In this document: positions 9,645-21,800 of the stretch, piece after piece
How positions within the stretch are numbered: position 1 is the first letter of the stretch
How the letters are laid out: the number at the start of each line of letters is the position of its first letter
Assembly: GCA_027484725.1 (NCBI GenBank)
Contig: JAIXSK010000028.1
Location: 1-64,000, forward strand
Length of the DNA stretch: 64,000 bases
From: Flavobacterium sp.
Lineage (GTDB): Bacteria; Bacteroidota; Bacteroidia; Flavobacteriales; Flavobacteriaceae
Direction of reading: 5' to 3'
Notes under the pieces: generated by a model
What the model was told of the DNA's origin: nothing
What the model saw: the letters and a program-made list of their open reading frames with translations, nothing else
Databases searched by the model: none
Made by a program: the position numbers and the translations under genes

Positions 9645-9675
9645 CAAATATATAATTTACCAAAAGATTAACCAA
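9645..9675 (-). promoter_or_regulatory. Promoter of secDF
   Basis: On the minus strand TTG (9675-9673) is followed after 20 nt by TATATTTG (9652-9645), a full match to the flavobacterial promoter form. It implies a 5' leader of about 120 nt before the secDF ATG. Confidence 0.65.
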
Positions 9676-9694
9676 TTTATTTGCACAATTAATA

Positions 9695-9724
9695 TAAAAA
9701 AAGACTGCAAAAATGCAGTCCTTT
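9695..9724 (-). terminator. Rho-independent terminator of mdh
   Basis: GACTGCA (9703-9709), loop AAAA, TGCAGTC (9714-9720), with T residues following on the minus strand, located just beyond the mdh stop codon. Confidence 0.75.
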
Positions 9725-9744
9725 ATATTATAGGCTTCTGTTTT

Positions 9745-10680
9745 TTATCCTAAAACAGATTTCAAATCAGCATTCATGGCACGAACCGCATCAGCACTTT
9801 TAGCCAGAGCTGCTTTTTCAGTATCATTGAGATTAATATCAATGATTTGTTCAACCCCATTTTTGCCAATGATACAAGGCACACCAATACAAATGTCGTT
9901 CAGTCCATACTCACCTTCTAAAAACACCGAACAAGCAATCATTTTCTTTTGGTCGTTCAAAATGCTATCTACCAAATAAGCTACTGAAGCACCCGGCGCA
10001 TACCAAGCCGAAGTTCCAAGCAATCCGGTTAAAGTAGCCCCGCCCACCATGGTGTCAGCCGCTACTTTATCTAAGGCTTCTTGTGATAAAAACTGCGATA
10101 CCGGAATACCGTTGTAAGCCGCCAAACGCGTTAATGGAATCATGGTCGTATCACCGTGACCTCCAATGACCATGGCTGAAATATCATTGATCGGTTTATC
10201 TAAAGCCTTTGCTAAATAATATTTAAAACGTGAGCTATCTAAAGCGCCACCCATACCAATGATTCTATTTTTAGGCAAACCTGTTGATCTAAGCGCCAAA
10301 TAAGTCATAGTGTCCATTGGGTTTGAAACTACTACCATAATAGCATTGGGTGAGTGTTTCAATAAATTTTCAGCCACGCCTTTGACAATACCGGCATTGA
10401 TTCCAATCAATTCCTCACGTGTCATACCCGGTTTTCTCGGAATCCCCGAAGTAATCACCACCACATCACTGTTGGCTGTTTTTGAATAATCATTGGTAAC
10501 ACCCGTAACTCGTGTATTGAATCCTGTATTCGAAGTACATTGTGAGATATCCATGGCTTTTCCTTCGGCAAAACCTTCTTTAATATCAAGCACTACAATC
10601 TCGCTGGCAATCCCGCGATAAGCCATCACGTCGGCACATGTTGCCCCAACATTTCCGGCTCCAACTATGGTAACTTTCAT
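9745..10680 (-). CDS. mdh: Malate dehydrogenase (LDH-like type)
   Basis: This NAD-dependent enzyme interconverts malate and oxaloacetate in the TCA cycle. The 311-residue product opens with the Rossmann motif VTIVGAGNVGAT. The mobile-loop segment IPRKPGMTREELIGIN carries the arginines that bind the dicarboxylate, and MVIGGHGDTTMIPL holds the catalytic His. The second substrate Arg is in LRSTGLPKNRIIGMGG. The length and motifs place it in the lactate-dehydrogenase-like malate dehydrogenase group. It starts 25 nt after the upstream lipoprotein gene and ends in a terminator, so it is probably the last gene of a gyrB-lipoprotein-mdh transcript. Confidence 0.96.
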   Translation of the reverse strand: MKVTIVGAGNVGATCADVMAYRGIASEIVVLDIKEGFAEGKAMDISQCTSNTGFNTRVTGVTNDYSKTANSDVVVITSGIPRKPGMTREELIGINAGIVKGVAENLLKHSPNAIMVVVSNPMDTMTYLALRSTGLPKNRIIGMGGALDSSRFKYYLAKALDKPINDISAMVIGGHGDTTMIPLTRLAAYNGIPVSQFLSQEALDKVAADTMVGGATLTGLLGTSAWYAPGASVAYLVDSILNDQKKMIACSVFLEGEYGLNDICIGVPCIIGKNGVEQIIDINLNDTEKAALAKSADAVRAMNADLKSVLG

Positions 10681-10705
10681 TTTATTTATATGATTAAATT
10701 ATACA

Positions 10706-11560
10706 TTAATTACATTCTTGAACAAACATATCCTCAGGCAAATTATAAGTAAAAGCTGCGTTTTGTGTCTCATCTAATTGATAACTATTATCAATATAGT
10801 CGTATGTTTTAATTTCTAGCTTTCTGTAATTGTTATTAGAAAATGCGTTAAAAAAATTTCCGTGGATATAAAACTTTCCTTTTAACAAGTTGGGTTGTTG
10901 GTCATAATCAGAAAATAGATATTCCATTTTCTTCAAAATATCACCCGTAGTATTTCTAAAAAACAACACAACCTTCACCAAATTACCATGCTCCAAATAA
11001 AACAAACGACGAACAAATCCATTTTTGGTCTCAGTAATTAAATTACCGCTGTACTGATATTCGTGCAATCCTGGAGAGTAATTTACTATTTCAGTAAAGC
11101 TCAAAGAAGGACTATAGCTGGTGACTTGCTTTTTAATTCTGTTTCCTTGAAGTATAAACTTCTTAGAATAAAAACCAATATTATTAACAATTATAGTATC
11201 TGATGAATAAACTACATTGGTTTGCAGATTATTTGTCCACGAATTATACCCTCCAATTGTTCCGGGAAGTGGCCTGATGATACCTCCTAGAATCTGACTC
11301 AATTGACCAGCGTCATAAACAAGATAAATTCGATTGTCAAAATTTGAATTAAAAGCAAATGGCGAAATCTTCAATTCTTCAAAAAACATTTTTTTGGTAG
11401 AAAAACTCATCAATCTACATTTAGAACTATAATATGTATTGATGTTTTGACGATGCGAAACCGTTTTATCTGCTGATAAATCTTGGTCACAAGAACAAAA
11501 AAACAGAGCCATTAAAGCTAGTATAACTATTGGTTTGCACGCAAGCTTTAAATGACTCAT
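10706..11560 (-). CDS. Hypothetical lipoprotein
   Basis: The family is not recognised. The 284-residue product begins with a signal peptide and a lipobox at ALMALFFCSC, with Cys22 as the likely lipidated residue, so it should be anchored in the envelope. The body is rich in Asn, Tyr, Phe and Ser and has alternating beta-type segments such as YQYSGNLITETKNGFVRRLF, which suggests a beta-sandwich or repeat-like fold. It lies 10 nt after gyrB and 25 nt before mdh, so it is probably co-transcribed with two housekeeping genes. That looks incidental rather than functional. Its coding is AT-richer than the flanking genes, which could mean recent acquisition. Confidence 0.8.
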   Translation of the reverse strand: MSHLKLACKPIVILALMALFFCSCDQDLSADKTVSHRQNINTYYSSKCRLMSFSTKKMFFEELKISPFAFNSNFDNRIYLVYDAGQLSQILGGIIRPLPGTIGGYNSWTNNLQTNVVYSSDTIIVNNIGFYSKKFILQGNRIKKQVTSYSPSLSFTEIVNYSPGLHEYQYSGNLITETKNGFVRRLFYLEHGNLVKVVLFFRNTTGDILKKMEYLFSDYDQQPNLLKGKFYIHGNFFNAFSNNNYRKLEIKTYDYIDNSYQLDETQNAAFTYNLPEDMFVQECN

Positions 11561-11570
11561 AAAATTTTAA

Positions 11571-13577
<2,007 letters not shown>

Positions 13578-13589
13578 CTAGGAAAATGA

Positions 13590-13603
13590 CCGCTTTTGAG
13601 CGG
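13590..13603 (-). terminator. Hairpin after the epimerase gene, possible weak terminator
   Basis: CCGCT (13590-13594), loop TTTG, AGCGG (13599-13603), read on the minus strand before TCATTTTCC. The U-tract is interrupted. A second small palindrome (TCAACA/TGTTGA) sits at about 13611-13625. Termination strength is uncertain. Confidence 0.4.
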
Positions 13604-13629
13604 GAAGTTATCAACAAAATGTTGATGTT

Positions 13630-14649
13630 TTAAAGCCTGATTTGTACGCCCGTTCCGCTTGTTTTTGCAAATAGAATATGGCCAGAATTAAAGCTAACTC
13701 CATCGGCTATATCTTGCGCCAAAAGTAAGGCTCCGTCGGCGTCTATGTAATCTAAAAGCGGCGCCAACTGACACAAACCAGAAATGCCTACAGTAGACTC
13801 TGTCATACAACCCGCCATAACTTTTAATCCGAGCTTCCTGGCTTGTAAAATCATGCGCAGAGCTGGGGTAATTCCACCACATTTCATGAGTTTGATATTG
13901 ATGCCGTGAAAACCTTCGGCACACAAAACAACATCTTCCTCTCGCTGGCAACTTTCATCTGCCAAAACGGGCAAAAGTGAATGTAGTTTGACCCACTTCA
14001 TTCCGGCCTGATCTTCGGCTTTGAGTGGTTGTTCAATAAACTCGACATTGAGCTCTTTCAACAGAGGTGCATAGGCAATAGTTTGCTCGGCCGTCCAAGC
14101 ACAATTGGCATCTATTCTAAAAACGGAATCAGTGACTGAGCGCAAACTTTTGAGCAAGGTAAGATCATCAGGCCTTCCAAGCTTGATTTTGTATAAAGGC
14201 CAAGGTTGCTCAAGGATTTTTTGCTGCATAACTTGTAGCGTATCAATACCAATAGTGTAGGATGTAAGCGGAGTTTTTGCCTTATCTTGAGACCAATAAC
14301 TGCGCAATGTTCGGTTGTTTTTGCGCGCGTAATAATCCCAATAAGCCATATCGACCGCGCAAAGCGCAAAATAATCTTCGCCCACCAGCGGCTGCATTTG
14401 AGCCCATAAATCTTGCGGCGCTATCAATTCGGCAGCATCAACCATCGGCTTTAAAAGCGATATAGTTTGTTGCAAACGCTCTTGTGTACTGTGATAATAA
14501 GGATTTGCAGTAGCTTCGCCGTAACCGGAAATCGTTCCGTCAGAGATACAGACAATAACCGTTTTCTGAATATTGACCGTGTAACGAGATATGGTAAACG
14601 GATGTTGGAGCGGTAAGTCGTAAAATTGAAAAGAAAGTGTAAAACTCAT
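13630..14649 (-). CDS. Dipeptide epimerase (L-Ala-D/L-Glu type), enolase superfamily
   Basis: The product belongs to the mandelate racemase/muconate-lactonizing branch of the enolase superfamily, whose closest characterised members epimerise L-Ala-D/L-Glu from peptidoglycan peptides. The KxK catalytic lysine is in YKIKLG. Metal ligands are visible as Asp in RIDANCAW, Glu in EFIEQPL and Asp in VLADESC, and the opposite catalytic Lys is in INIKLMKCGG. GCMTESTVGISG closes the barrel. The start MSFTLSFQFYD (339 residues) is preferred, because the upstream in-frame ATG lies in the asnB terminator. The exact dipeptide substrate is inferred. Confidence 0.88.
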   Translation of the reverse strand: MSFTLSFQFYDLPLQHPFTISRYTVNIQKTVIVCISDGTISGYGEATANPYYHSTQERLQQTISLLKPMVDAAELIAPQDLWAQMQPLVGEDYFALCAVDMAYWDYYARKNNRTLRSYWSQDKAKTPLTSYTIGIDTLQVMQQKILEQPWPLYKIKLGRPDDLTLLKSLRSVTDSVFRIDANCAWTAEQTIAYAPLLKELNVEFIEQPLKAEDQAGMKWVKLHSLLPVLADESCQREEDVVLCAEGFHGINIKLMKCGGITPALRMILQARKLGLKVMAGCMTESTVGISGLCQLAPLLDYIDADGALLLAQDIADGVSFNSGHILFAKTSGTGVQIRL

Positions 14650-14682
14650 AAAAAAAGCGCCGAGACAAATCATCCCGACGCC
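14650..14682 (-). terminator. Rho-independent terminator of asnB, abutting the epimerase start
   Basis: On the minus strand GCGTCG pairs with CGGCGC (one G-U pair), followed by seven T and then immediately the ATG of the epimerase gene. Confidence 0.65.
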
Positions 14683-14732
14683 TTAAAATTACGAACTATT
14701 AACACTTAAACCAATTTTTATCTAACTCAATT

Positions 14733-16406
14733 TTATTCTTTGACATAGGCATCGTCGTGCACATGAGCCACCGCTCTACCCGAAGGATCATTGAGGTTTT
14801 TAAAGGCCTCATCCCATTCTAATGCAATTTTAGTACTACAAGCTACACTCGCCTCTTGCGGCACACACAAAGCGGCTGTATCACTCGGAAAATGTTCGTG
14901 AAAAATAGAACGATAATAATATTCTTCTTTAGAGGTAGGGGTTTGCAACGGGAATTTATACTTTGCATTGGCCAATTGCTCATCAGATATTTCACGCGCT
15001 ACTGTAGCTTTGAGTGTGTCAATCCAACTATAGCCAACGCCATCGCTGAATTGTTCTTTCTGACGCCAAGCAACACTCTCAGGCAACATATCTTCAAAGG
15101 CTTTGCGCAGCACCCATTTTTCCATGCGGCCCGGCCCTACCATTTTGTCTTGCGGATTGAGTCGCATGGCCACATCCATGAATTCTTTGTCTAAAAACGG
15201 AACGCGCCCTTCAATGCCCCAAGCCGCCAAACTTTTGTTGGCGCGCAAACAATCATACATATGCAATTTACTGAGCTTGCGAACGGTTTCTTCGTGGAAT
15301 TCTTTTGCATTGGGCGCTTTGTGAAAGTATAAATATCCGCCAAACAATTCGTCTGAGCCTTCGCCCGATAAAACCATTTTAATACCCATAGATTTAATTA
15401 CACGCGCCATTAAATACATAGGCGTTGAAGCGCGCACAGTGGTTACATCATAAGTTTCTAAATTGTAGATTACATCGCGCACCGCATCGAGCCCTTCTTG
15501 GATGGTGAATTTAATTTCGTGGTGAATGGTTCCTAAATGATCGGCTACTTTTCGGGCAGCAGCCAAATCAGGCGAACCTTCTAATCCTACCGCAAATGAA
15601 TGCAACTGCGGGTACCAAGCTTCAGACTGATCATCGGATTCAATGCGTTTTTGCGCAAATTTCTTGGCAACGGCTGAGGTAATCGATGAATCCAATCCGC
15701 CAGAGAGTAATACACCATACGGAACATCACTCATCAACTGACGATGCACCGCCGCCTCTAAAGCCTCTCTGAGTTCTTGAATACTGGTTGCGTTGTCTTT
15801 TACTGCATCGTATTCAGTCCACTCGCGCTGATACCATCGTACCAATTGGCCGTCTTTACTTGACAAATAATGCCCCGGAGGAAACAATTCAATTTTAGTA
15901 CATTGTCCTTCTAAAGCTTTGAGCTCTGAAGCCACATAAAAGGTTCCGTTTTGATCCCAACCCATATACAACGGAATGATGCCCATATGATCACGCGCTA
16001 TAAAATATTCATCGTTTTCGGCATCGTAAATGGCAAAACCAAAAATGCCGTTGAGTTCATCAACAAAATGAACACCTTTTTCACGATACAATGCCAAAAT
16101 CACTTCGCAGTCAGATTGGGTTTGAAAAGTATATTTTCCGTTGAACTGTTTGCGCAAAGCACGGTGGTTATAGATTTCGCCATTGGCCGCCAAAATCAGT
16201 TTTTGATCTTCGCTAAAAAGCGGTTGTTTCCCAGAGGCCGGATCAACAATCGCCAATCGTTCATGCGCTAAGATAGCTTTGTCATCGCTGTAAATTCCAC
16301 TCCAATCCGGACCGCGGTGACGAATGATTTTGGCCATTTCAAGCACTTTGGGACGCAGGGTTTCTGATTTTTGTTTTAGGTCAAAAGCGCAAACAATTCC
16401 ACACAT
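14733..16406 (-). CDS. asnB: Asparagine synthetase B (glutamine-hydrolysing)
   Basis: AsnB makes asparagine from aspartate, ATP and glutamine. The start MCGIVCAFDLKQ (557 residues) is fixed by the amidotransferase nucleophile, which must be Cys2 after Met removal; a longer frame upstream is ruled out on that ground. The N-terminal class II glutaminase (residues about 1-200) shows RHRGPDWSG, ERLAIVDPASGKQPL and NGEIYNH. The synthetase domain has the pyrophosphate loop LLSGGLDSSITS and GEGSDELFGGY. It is transcribed from an AT-rich region of about 130 nt and ends in a terminator that touches the next gene. Confidence 0.96.
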   Translation of the reverse strand: MCGIVCAFDLKQKSETLRPKVLEMAKIIRHRGPDWSGIYSDDKAILAHERLAIVDPASGKQPLFSEDQKLILAANGEIYNHRALRKQFNGKYTFQTQSDCEVILALYREKGVHFVDELNGIFGFAIYDAENDEYFIARDHMGIIPLYMGWDQNGTFYVASELKALEGQCTKIELFPPGHYLSSKDGQLVRWYQREWTEYDAVKDNATSIQELREALEAAVHRQLMSDVPYGVLLSGGLDSSITSAVAKKFAQKRIESDDQSEAWYPQLHSFAVGLEGSPDLAAARKVADHLGTIHHEIKFTIQEGLDAVRDVIYNLETYDVTTVRASTPMYLMARVIKSMGIKMVLSGEGSDELFGGYLYFHKAPNAKEFHEETVRKLSKLHMYDCLRANKSLAAWGIEGRVPFLDKEFMDVAMRLNPQDKMVGPGRMEKWVLRKAFEDMLPESVAWRQKEQFSDGVGYSWIDTLKATVAREISDEQLANAKYKFPLQTPTSKEEYYYRSIFHEHFPSDTAALCVPQEASVACSTKIALEWDEAFKNLNDPSGRAVAHVHDDAYVKE

Positions 16407-16536
16407 AATATTCTGTTTTAATTTTCGTGAAGCAAAAATGAACTTTAAGTTTAATATATAAAACAAAAACAAATTTTTAATTACATATTAAAACTTATAT
16501 AAAAATATAAAAGTAAAATTTAAACTTAAATAGCTT

Positions 16537-16574
16537 AAAAAAAGAAATGCCGCTTACATTTCATAAACGGCATC
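16537..16574 (-). terminator. Rho-independent terminator after the GreA-like gene
   Basis: ATGCCG (16547-16552) pairs with CGGCAT (16568-16573) around a 15-nt loop, with T-rich sequence following on the minus strand. It ends the GreA-like, barrel and possibly TPR transcript. Confidence 0.65.
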
Positions 16575-16593
16575 TATTTTTTTTAAAAATCAA

Positions 16594-17061
16594 TTATTGA
16601 CAATCTTCGATCAAATACCTAGTTTGATGAATTTCAAACGAAAATCCAACGGTTTGTCCGAGCAAAGCTTGTCCCAGCGGTGACTGAAGCGAAACCGCAA
16701 TCACTGTTTTCTCGTCGACCGTAATTTTAGGCAGCGCCGCCGATACAAACAACCACATTTTATTGGCCAGAACTAAGCTTCCTAAACCAATGCGTTGGGA
16801 TGAAATTTCCGGATTTATTTTGTCTAAAAGTGCTTTTTGAACCAAATATTCTGACAACTTAGCGTTGAGTTTTTCTTGCTCAAGTTGCATCATCGACAAA
16901 GCAGTTTCATGTTTATCACCGGCAGAACTTTTGGCATCGTTCTGGGCATCGAGTGCCAATGCGGCAATGCGGTCGCGAAACACATCAATCTTATCTTGAA
17001 TCAATTGTTTGTGCTGCGCGAGTACTTTATGTTTAAAAGTCATCTTGAAACAACTGACCAT
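16594..17061 (-). CDS. GreA/GreB-like small protein
   Basis: The 155-residue product has an N-terminal helical region (residues about 8-80, predicted coiled coil, ending near KLSEYLVQKALL) and a C-terminal beta domain (about 90-155) with the pattern SPLGQALLGQTVGFSF, which resembles the C-terminal domain of GreA/GreB transcript-cleavage factors. The acidic tip residues DxxE of true Gre coiled coils are not evident, so a cleavage function is doubtful. The ATG overlaps the upstream stop as TAATG, which favours translational coupling with the outer-membrane barrel gene. An internal start at 17043 is possible. Confidence 0.75.
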   Translation of the reverse strand: MVSCFKMTFKHKVLAQHKQLIQDKIDVFRDRIAALALDAQNDAKSSAGDKHETALSMMQLEQEKLNAKLSEYLVQKALLDKINPEISSQRIGLGSLVLANKMWLFVSAALPKITVDEKTVIAVSLQSPLGQALLGQTVGFSFEIHQTRYLIEDCQ

Positions 17062-18803
17062 TAAAAATCAAATTTATAATTGACGCCCAGTAAAATCTGG
17101 AACGACTGCACCGGATAATTGAGCCATCTTTGATACGCTTGGTTTCCGAGGTTGTTCAAACGCAAAAAACCGGTGAGGCGATCGCTGTATTTATAACCCA
17201 CATGAGCGTTGGCATCAAAATACGCTTTGACCGTTTTGGTACCGTCAATGGGATCAATACTGATGATGTCTAAATTCACTTGACGATCTTTTCGGTCACC
17301 TACAAAAAACACTTTCGCACCGGCATACCACTTTGAAGTAATGTTGACATCAAGGTTGGCTGCGAGCTCAATTTGTGGCAAATTCCATGGCTCGGCTTCG
17401 TAATCCATGGTGTATTGATTGAAGGTTCCGCTTACACCTGCTGAAATATTTTTGGTAAATTCAGCTCTGAGTTCGCCAAATAATCTAAGCGTACGCACTA
17501 AATCATAAGTTACACCAAATGAATTTCCGTATTGATACATTTCTTTATAAATCGGAATATCACTAAAATTATTCGCTAAAAAAAGCGGTTTGTTTTTCTC
17601 GTTGAGTAATGCGCCTTTTACATTATAACTGATGTTGCTGGCCAGCTTTCCTCTGAGCCCGGCATATACTTCATACTGACGATCAGTAGGCGCAATCAGT
17701 AGCGTTGGAGAAACATACAAGTTTTCTTGGGTCAAATTGCGATATGAATTTTGCTCTAATCCACCGTCAATTCCGGCATAAAACATCATGTATTGATCAA
17801 CAATCTTGAGCGTAGCATTGGCTCTTGGATAAAAAAACAGCTCACTTTTACTTTGCTCACTGTCGATACCGTAAAACAAAGCTGCCCCGATGCTAAAAGA
17901 CCAGGCATCTTTTTTCATTCCAAAACTCGGATAAACACCCAAATTGGTATAACTGTATTTAGCTCCGAGGTAATCTTGGTCAAATGAGCCTGAAAGATGA
18001 TCTACCGTAAACTCAGTTGTGATGTGTTTGTTGAGCATATCAAAATTCAAAGTGGGTTGCAAAATCAAACGGTTTTCAGCTGATTTGTACGCATCCCAAA
18101 AACGATTGTATTTGAGGTCAATACCGTTCAAAATACTTTCTTTGAATTTGAGTTTGCCCCCGAGTGAAAAATTGTGATATGACTGCATTTGGTCAATATG
18201 CCCGATGGCTTGATTTATTTCAGCCGGCGTTAAAGCTTGACCGAATTCATCAGGCAAACCATACCAATATTGACGTTGCAACTGATAGCCTAAATCGGCA
18301 TTCCAAGAATAGTCTTTTTTTCGGCTTCCATAAGTAAGATCCAAAGATGTGTTTGAAAATTTACTGTCCAATTTAGATTCTTTGACATCTGAAAACGAAG
18401 ACAAGTGCTTGAACATTCCGGCTGCGTAATCAGCATCATTGACATCTTGAGTGACGTATAATTCGCCCAATAGATTTAAAAAACTGCCCACGCCACCAGT
18501 CACATAATTGCGGTATAAACGCTGCTGTTGTTCTTTGTCTACATTGGCTGCTTTTCCTTTAGAAGGTACAAAAGTTGAAGCCACCGGAAACGAATATATA
18601 GAATACGTAATGGTTTCTTTTTTAGAATTGTCTTCGTCTTCAAGCGGTGGATTTTCTTTGACTTTAAACGCATCTGAAATGGTAGGCGTGTAAGGTTTAA
18701 CTACATTCACCACCTCAGTTCCGATGTTCTCGTCTTTTTTTTGTGCCGACAATTGCCCAGCTACAAGCAAAGTCAATAATATATGTTGGATTTTGATTTT
18801 CAT
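17061..18803 (-). CDS. Outer-membrane beta-barrel protein
   Basis: The product of 580 residues begins with a signal peptide ending near LLVAGQLSAQ, then a short acidic N-terminal region with the notable segment EVVNVVKPYTPTISDAFKV, which resembles a TonB-box-containing leader. The rest alternates beta strands (for example YNVKGALLNEKNKPLF and AYFDANAHVGYKYSDR) and ends in NYKFDF, with terminal Phe as in barrel proteins. There is no plug domain, so it is not a standard TonB receptor. The start chosen is ATG at 18803 before the signal peptide. The gene sits between the TPR gene and the GreA-like gene. Function is unknown; an envelope transport or assembly role is inferred. Confidence 0.8.
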   Translation of the reverse strand: MKIKIQHILLTLLVAGQLSAQKKDENIGTEVVNVVKPYTPTISDAFKVKENPPLEDEDNSKKETITYSIYSFPVASTFVPSKGKAANVDKEQQQRLYRNYVTGGVGSFLNLLGELYVTQDVNDADYAAGMFKHLSSFSDVKESKLDSKFSNTSLDLTYGSRKKDYSWNADLGYQLQRQYWYGLPDEFGQALTPAEINQAIGHIDQMQSYHNFSLGGKLKFKESILNGIDLKYNRFWDAYKSAENRLILQPTLNFDMLNKHITTEFTVDHLSGSFDQDYLGAKYSYTNLGVYPSFGMKKDAWSFSIGAALFYGIDSEQSKSELFFYPRANATLKIVDQYMMFYAGIDGGLEQNSYRNLTQENLYVSPTLLIAPTDRQYEVYAGLRGKLASNISYNVKGALLNEKNKPLFLANNFSDIPIYKEMYQYGNSFGVTYDLVRTLRLFGELRAEFTKNISAGVSGTFNQYTMDYEAEPWNLPQIELAANLDVNITSKWYAGAKVFFVGDRKDRQVNLDIISIDPIDGTKTVKAYFDANAHVGYKYSDRLTGFLRLNNLGNQAYQRWLNYPVQSFQILLGVNYKFDF

Positions 18804-18873
18804 ATTGTATGTTTTAGTTGCTAAGCTTCTGAGTTTGATCTCAGGCACTCAAAATCTCAGCGGCTCAGTAGCT

Positions 18874-21800
18874 TTAGTTTTGAATCGATGAATTGGTTTG
18901 TGCTTCTTGCGCTTTGATCGCCGAGAGTTCTGTTTGGGCTTCGGTGACAATTTCCGGAAAAGCCGTAAAATTCTTGATCACGCTGTCTAATATATAGGTA
19001 GCTTGAAAACTGTCTTTAAGCCCGTAAAAGTTTTTGGCCATTACCACCAAACCTTTGGCTCCAAAATATTTATACCCGGAGTAATCTTTAGACAATTTCT
19101 GAACCGCCGTATTGGATGCTTCAAACTTGCCGTCTTTGTTTTTAAAATAAGCATCGTAATACAAAGCCTCAGCAGCCAATTCTCCGCGCGCTATGGTTTG
19201 TAATTTGGTATAAGCCGCACGTGCTTTGACTTCATCGCCGGTTTGAATAGCCGAGCGAGCAATGATGATTTGTGCATCTGATTTTACTTTGTTATCGGTT
19301 TTCGGATTCGCCATTACTTTCTCGGCATAAACCACCGCCGACGGGAAATCTTTGGTTTCGTAATAGGTTTTCATCAAGTTTGATTGCGCAAAAGTGATGT
19401 TCTGCGGAAAATCAGCCTCGGTTTCTAAACGTTTTAAAGTAGCAATGGCTTTGTCTGAATTGTCTTTTTTAAGATAAATCTCAGCCAAACGCGCCAGCGA
19501 AGGTTCGGTAAACTCATTGCGCTGCTTGGCCACCACAAATTCATAATGCGCCACTGATTTATCTGGATTTCCGTCTGCAAAATACGATTGCGCCAAATAA
19601 AAATTAGCTTTGAGTGCATGCACCCCGTTCGGGAATTTAGATACATATCCGCTCAAATTTGAAATCGCTTGCTTGGTGTTGTTTTGCAAATATTGTTTTT
19701 CAGCCGCTTCATAGGTATCGTTGTCGAGTTCAGCATCCGTAACTGCCACAAAATCAAGCGTTTTTACCCAAGTAGCGTATTCGTCAATTTTTCCATTATC
19801 CAGATAAATCAAACGCGCGGTTGCCACAGCTTCAACGGCTTCAGGACTTTTCGGATACTCAGCCGCCAACTTCTTGAATTTGTTCAAGGCTTGGGCATCG
19901 TTCTCAGCATTGTAATACACCAAACCTTGACGCAAAATAGCTTTAGAAGCGTAGTTTCCGGTTTTAGATTCGGCGAGTAATTGGTCATAAGTTTTGATGG
20001 CTTCTTCGTTTTTCTTTTCGGTTACATACGTATTTCCGAGCTCGAACATCGCATCATCGCGGTATTGAGATTTTGAATAATTGGCAATCACTTTTTTGAG
20101 TTCTTCAATTTTTTTGTCATTGCGCGCTACAAATCCGTAACTGATGGCTTTTTGAAACGCGGCATAATCAGCATCAACACTTTTGAGTTCCACCACTTTG
20201 TTGTAGGCTTCCATGGCCGGCCAGTATTTGGCCATCACAAATCGGCAATCAGCCAAACGCAAATAAGCATCGTTCAAGCGAACTTTATCGCCTTGGGCTC
20301 GTTGGGTGTATAATTCAAACTCATTGCCGGCCTGATCGTATTCTTTGAGTTTAAAATACGCATAAGCCATGTTGTAGTTGATGTTTTTGAATTCAGGTGT
20401 GTCTTTGGCCTCAGGAAAACCCACAAATTGTTTGAAACTGGCCAGCGCATCAGAAAAATTGTCTAAACCATATTCGGTTTCGCCTTTCCAAAAAGAGGCA
20501 CGTGCAGAAAAACGATCATCTACCGGTTGCGACAATGATTTTTTGAACATCGCCAAAGCATCGGTATAATTGCCATCGGTATACAATTCCAAACCGCGGT
20601 ATAAAGTTACTTTTTGATAAGCGGCTTTGTTTTGCGCTGAAGTTTTGTTTTTCTCTAGCAAATCAAGCGCGCCTTTGTAATTTTTGGCGGTGATGTATGA
20701 ATTGATCAGCAAAGTCTCAATCTCATTTTTGCTTGGGGAATTGGGATATTTCTGGATAAAAGCAAACAAAACATCCGGAACCGGCTGGTAAGAATTCCCT
20801 ATTTCGTAACTGATTTTGGCGTAATTCAAATGCGCATCTTCTTGAATTTTCAAATCAAAATCCATTTCGGAAGCATTTTTAAAAGCGTTCAAAGCTTGTT
20901 GCTTTTTGTTGGTTTTAAAATAACTCTCGCCCAAGTGATAATAGGCGTTTTGCGCTACAGCATCTTTTCCGTCGATGATTTTGTTGAACTGGGCAATGGC
21001 ATTTTCATAGTCGCCTTTCTGGTAATATACATAACCCAATTGGTAAAAATCAGTATTGCTCCACTTGCCTTTTTTGCCTTTGTATTCATTTAAATACGGC
21101 AAGGCTTTGTTGTAATCTTTGAGGTTAAAATAACTCTCACCGATGATTTTGTTGAGCTCTGATTTTTCTTGCGCGTTTGATTTAGGCAAAGCCTTGACGC
21201 CAAGCTCAATAGCCTTTTGAAAATTACCTGATTTAAAGGCCATATCTGCTTTGAAATACGAGAGTTTTTCTTCGTATTTTTCTTCGTGCTCTACGGCTTC
21301 AAAATACTTGGAAGCTTCTTTGTAATCATTGCCTTCATAGGCCATAAAACCCAAATAATACTTGGCTTGCGAAGCGTAATCACGTGAATTAATCACTTTG
21401 TTGAAAAAGCCCGAAGCTTCTTTTTTCTTTCCGGCGCTGAACAAACAATAGCCCTTCTGAAAATAGTAACGGTCTTGATCTTCGTAATCAAGTGTGTTTT
21501 CGTTGACTTTTTCTGACCACTCAAGCGCTTGGGGGTATTTACCTTGGTCAAAATAGTATTTAGAAACTTCTAAATAAGCCTCGTTCTGTTTGGGACTCGT
21601 TGGATAATCACGCACAAAATGCTCAATTTGCTCATCGGCGTCGGGTTGATTGAGGTGAATAGCACAATTGGCACTGTAATAGGCACAATCAGCCTGAATT
21701 TCAGCGTCTTTAGTCGTAGTTTTTACACGGTCAAAAATAATTTGTGCAGACTGGTATTGCGTTGCTTTATACAAAGAAACTGCTCGATCAAAGTCTTCGG

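Noticed and set aside
16407..16472. 22-codon extension of asnB
   Set aside because: Asparagine synthetase B needs Cys2 as nucleophile, so the start must be MCGIVCAF.
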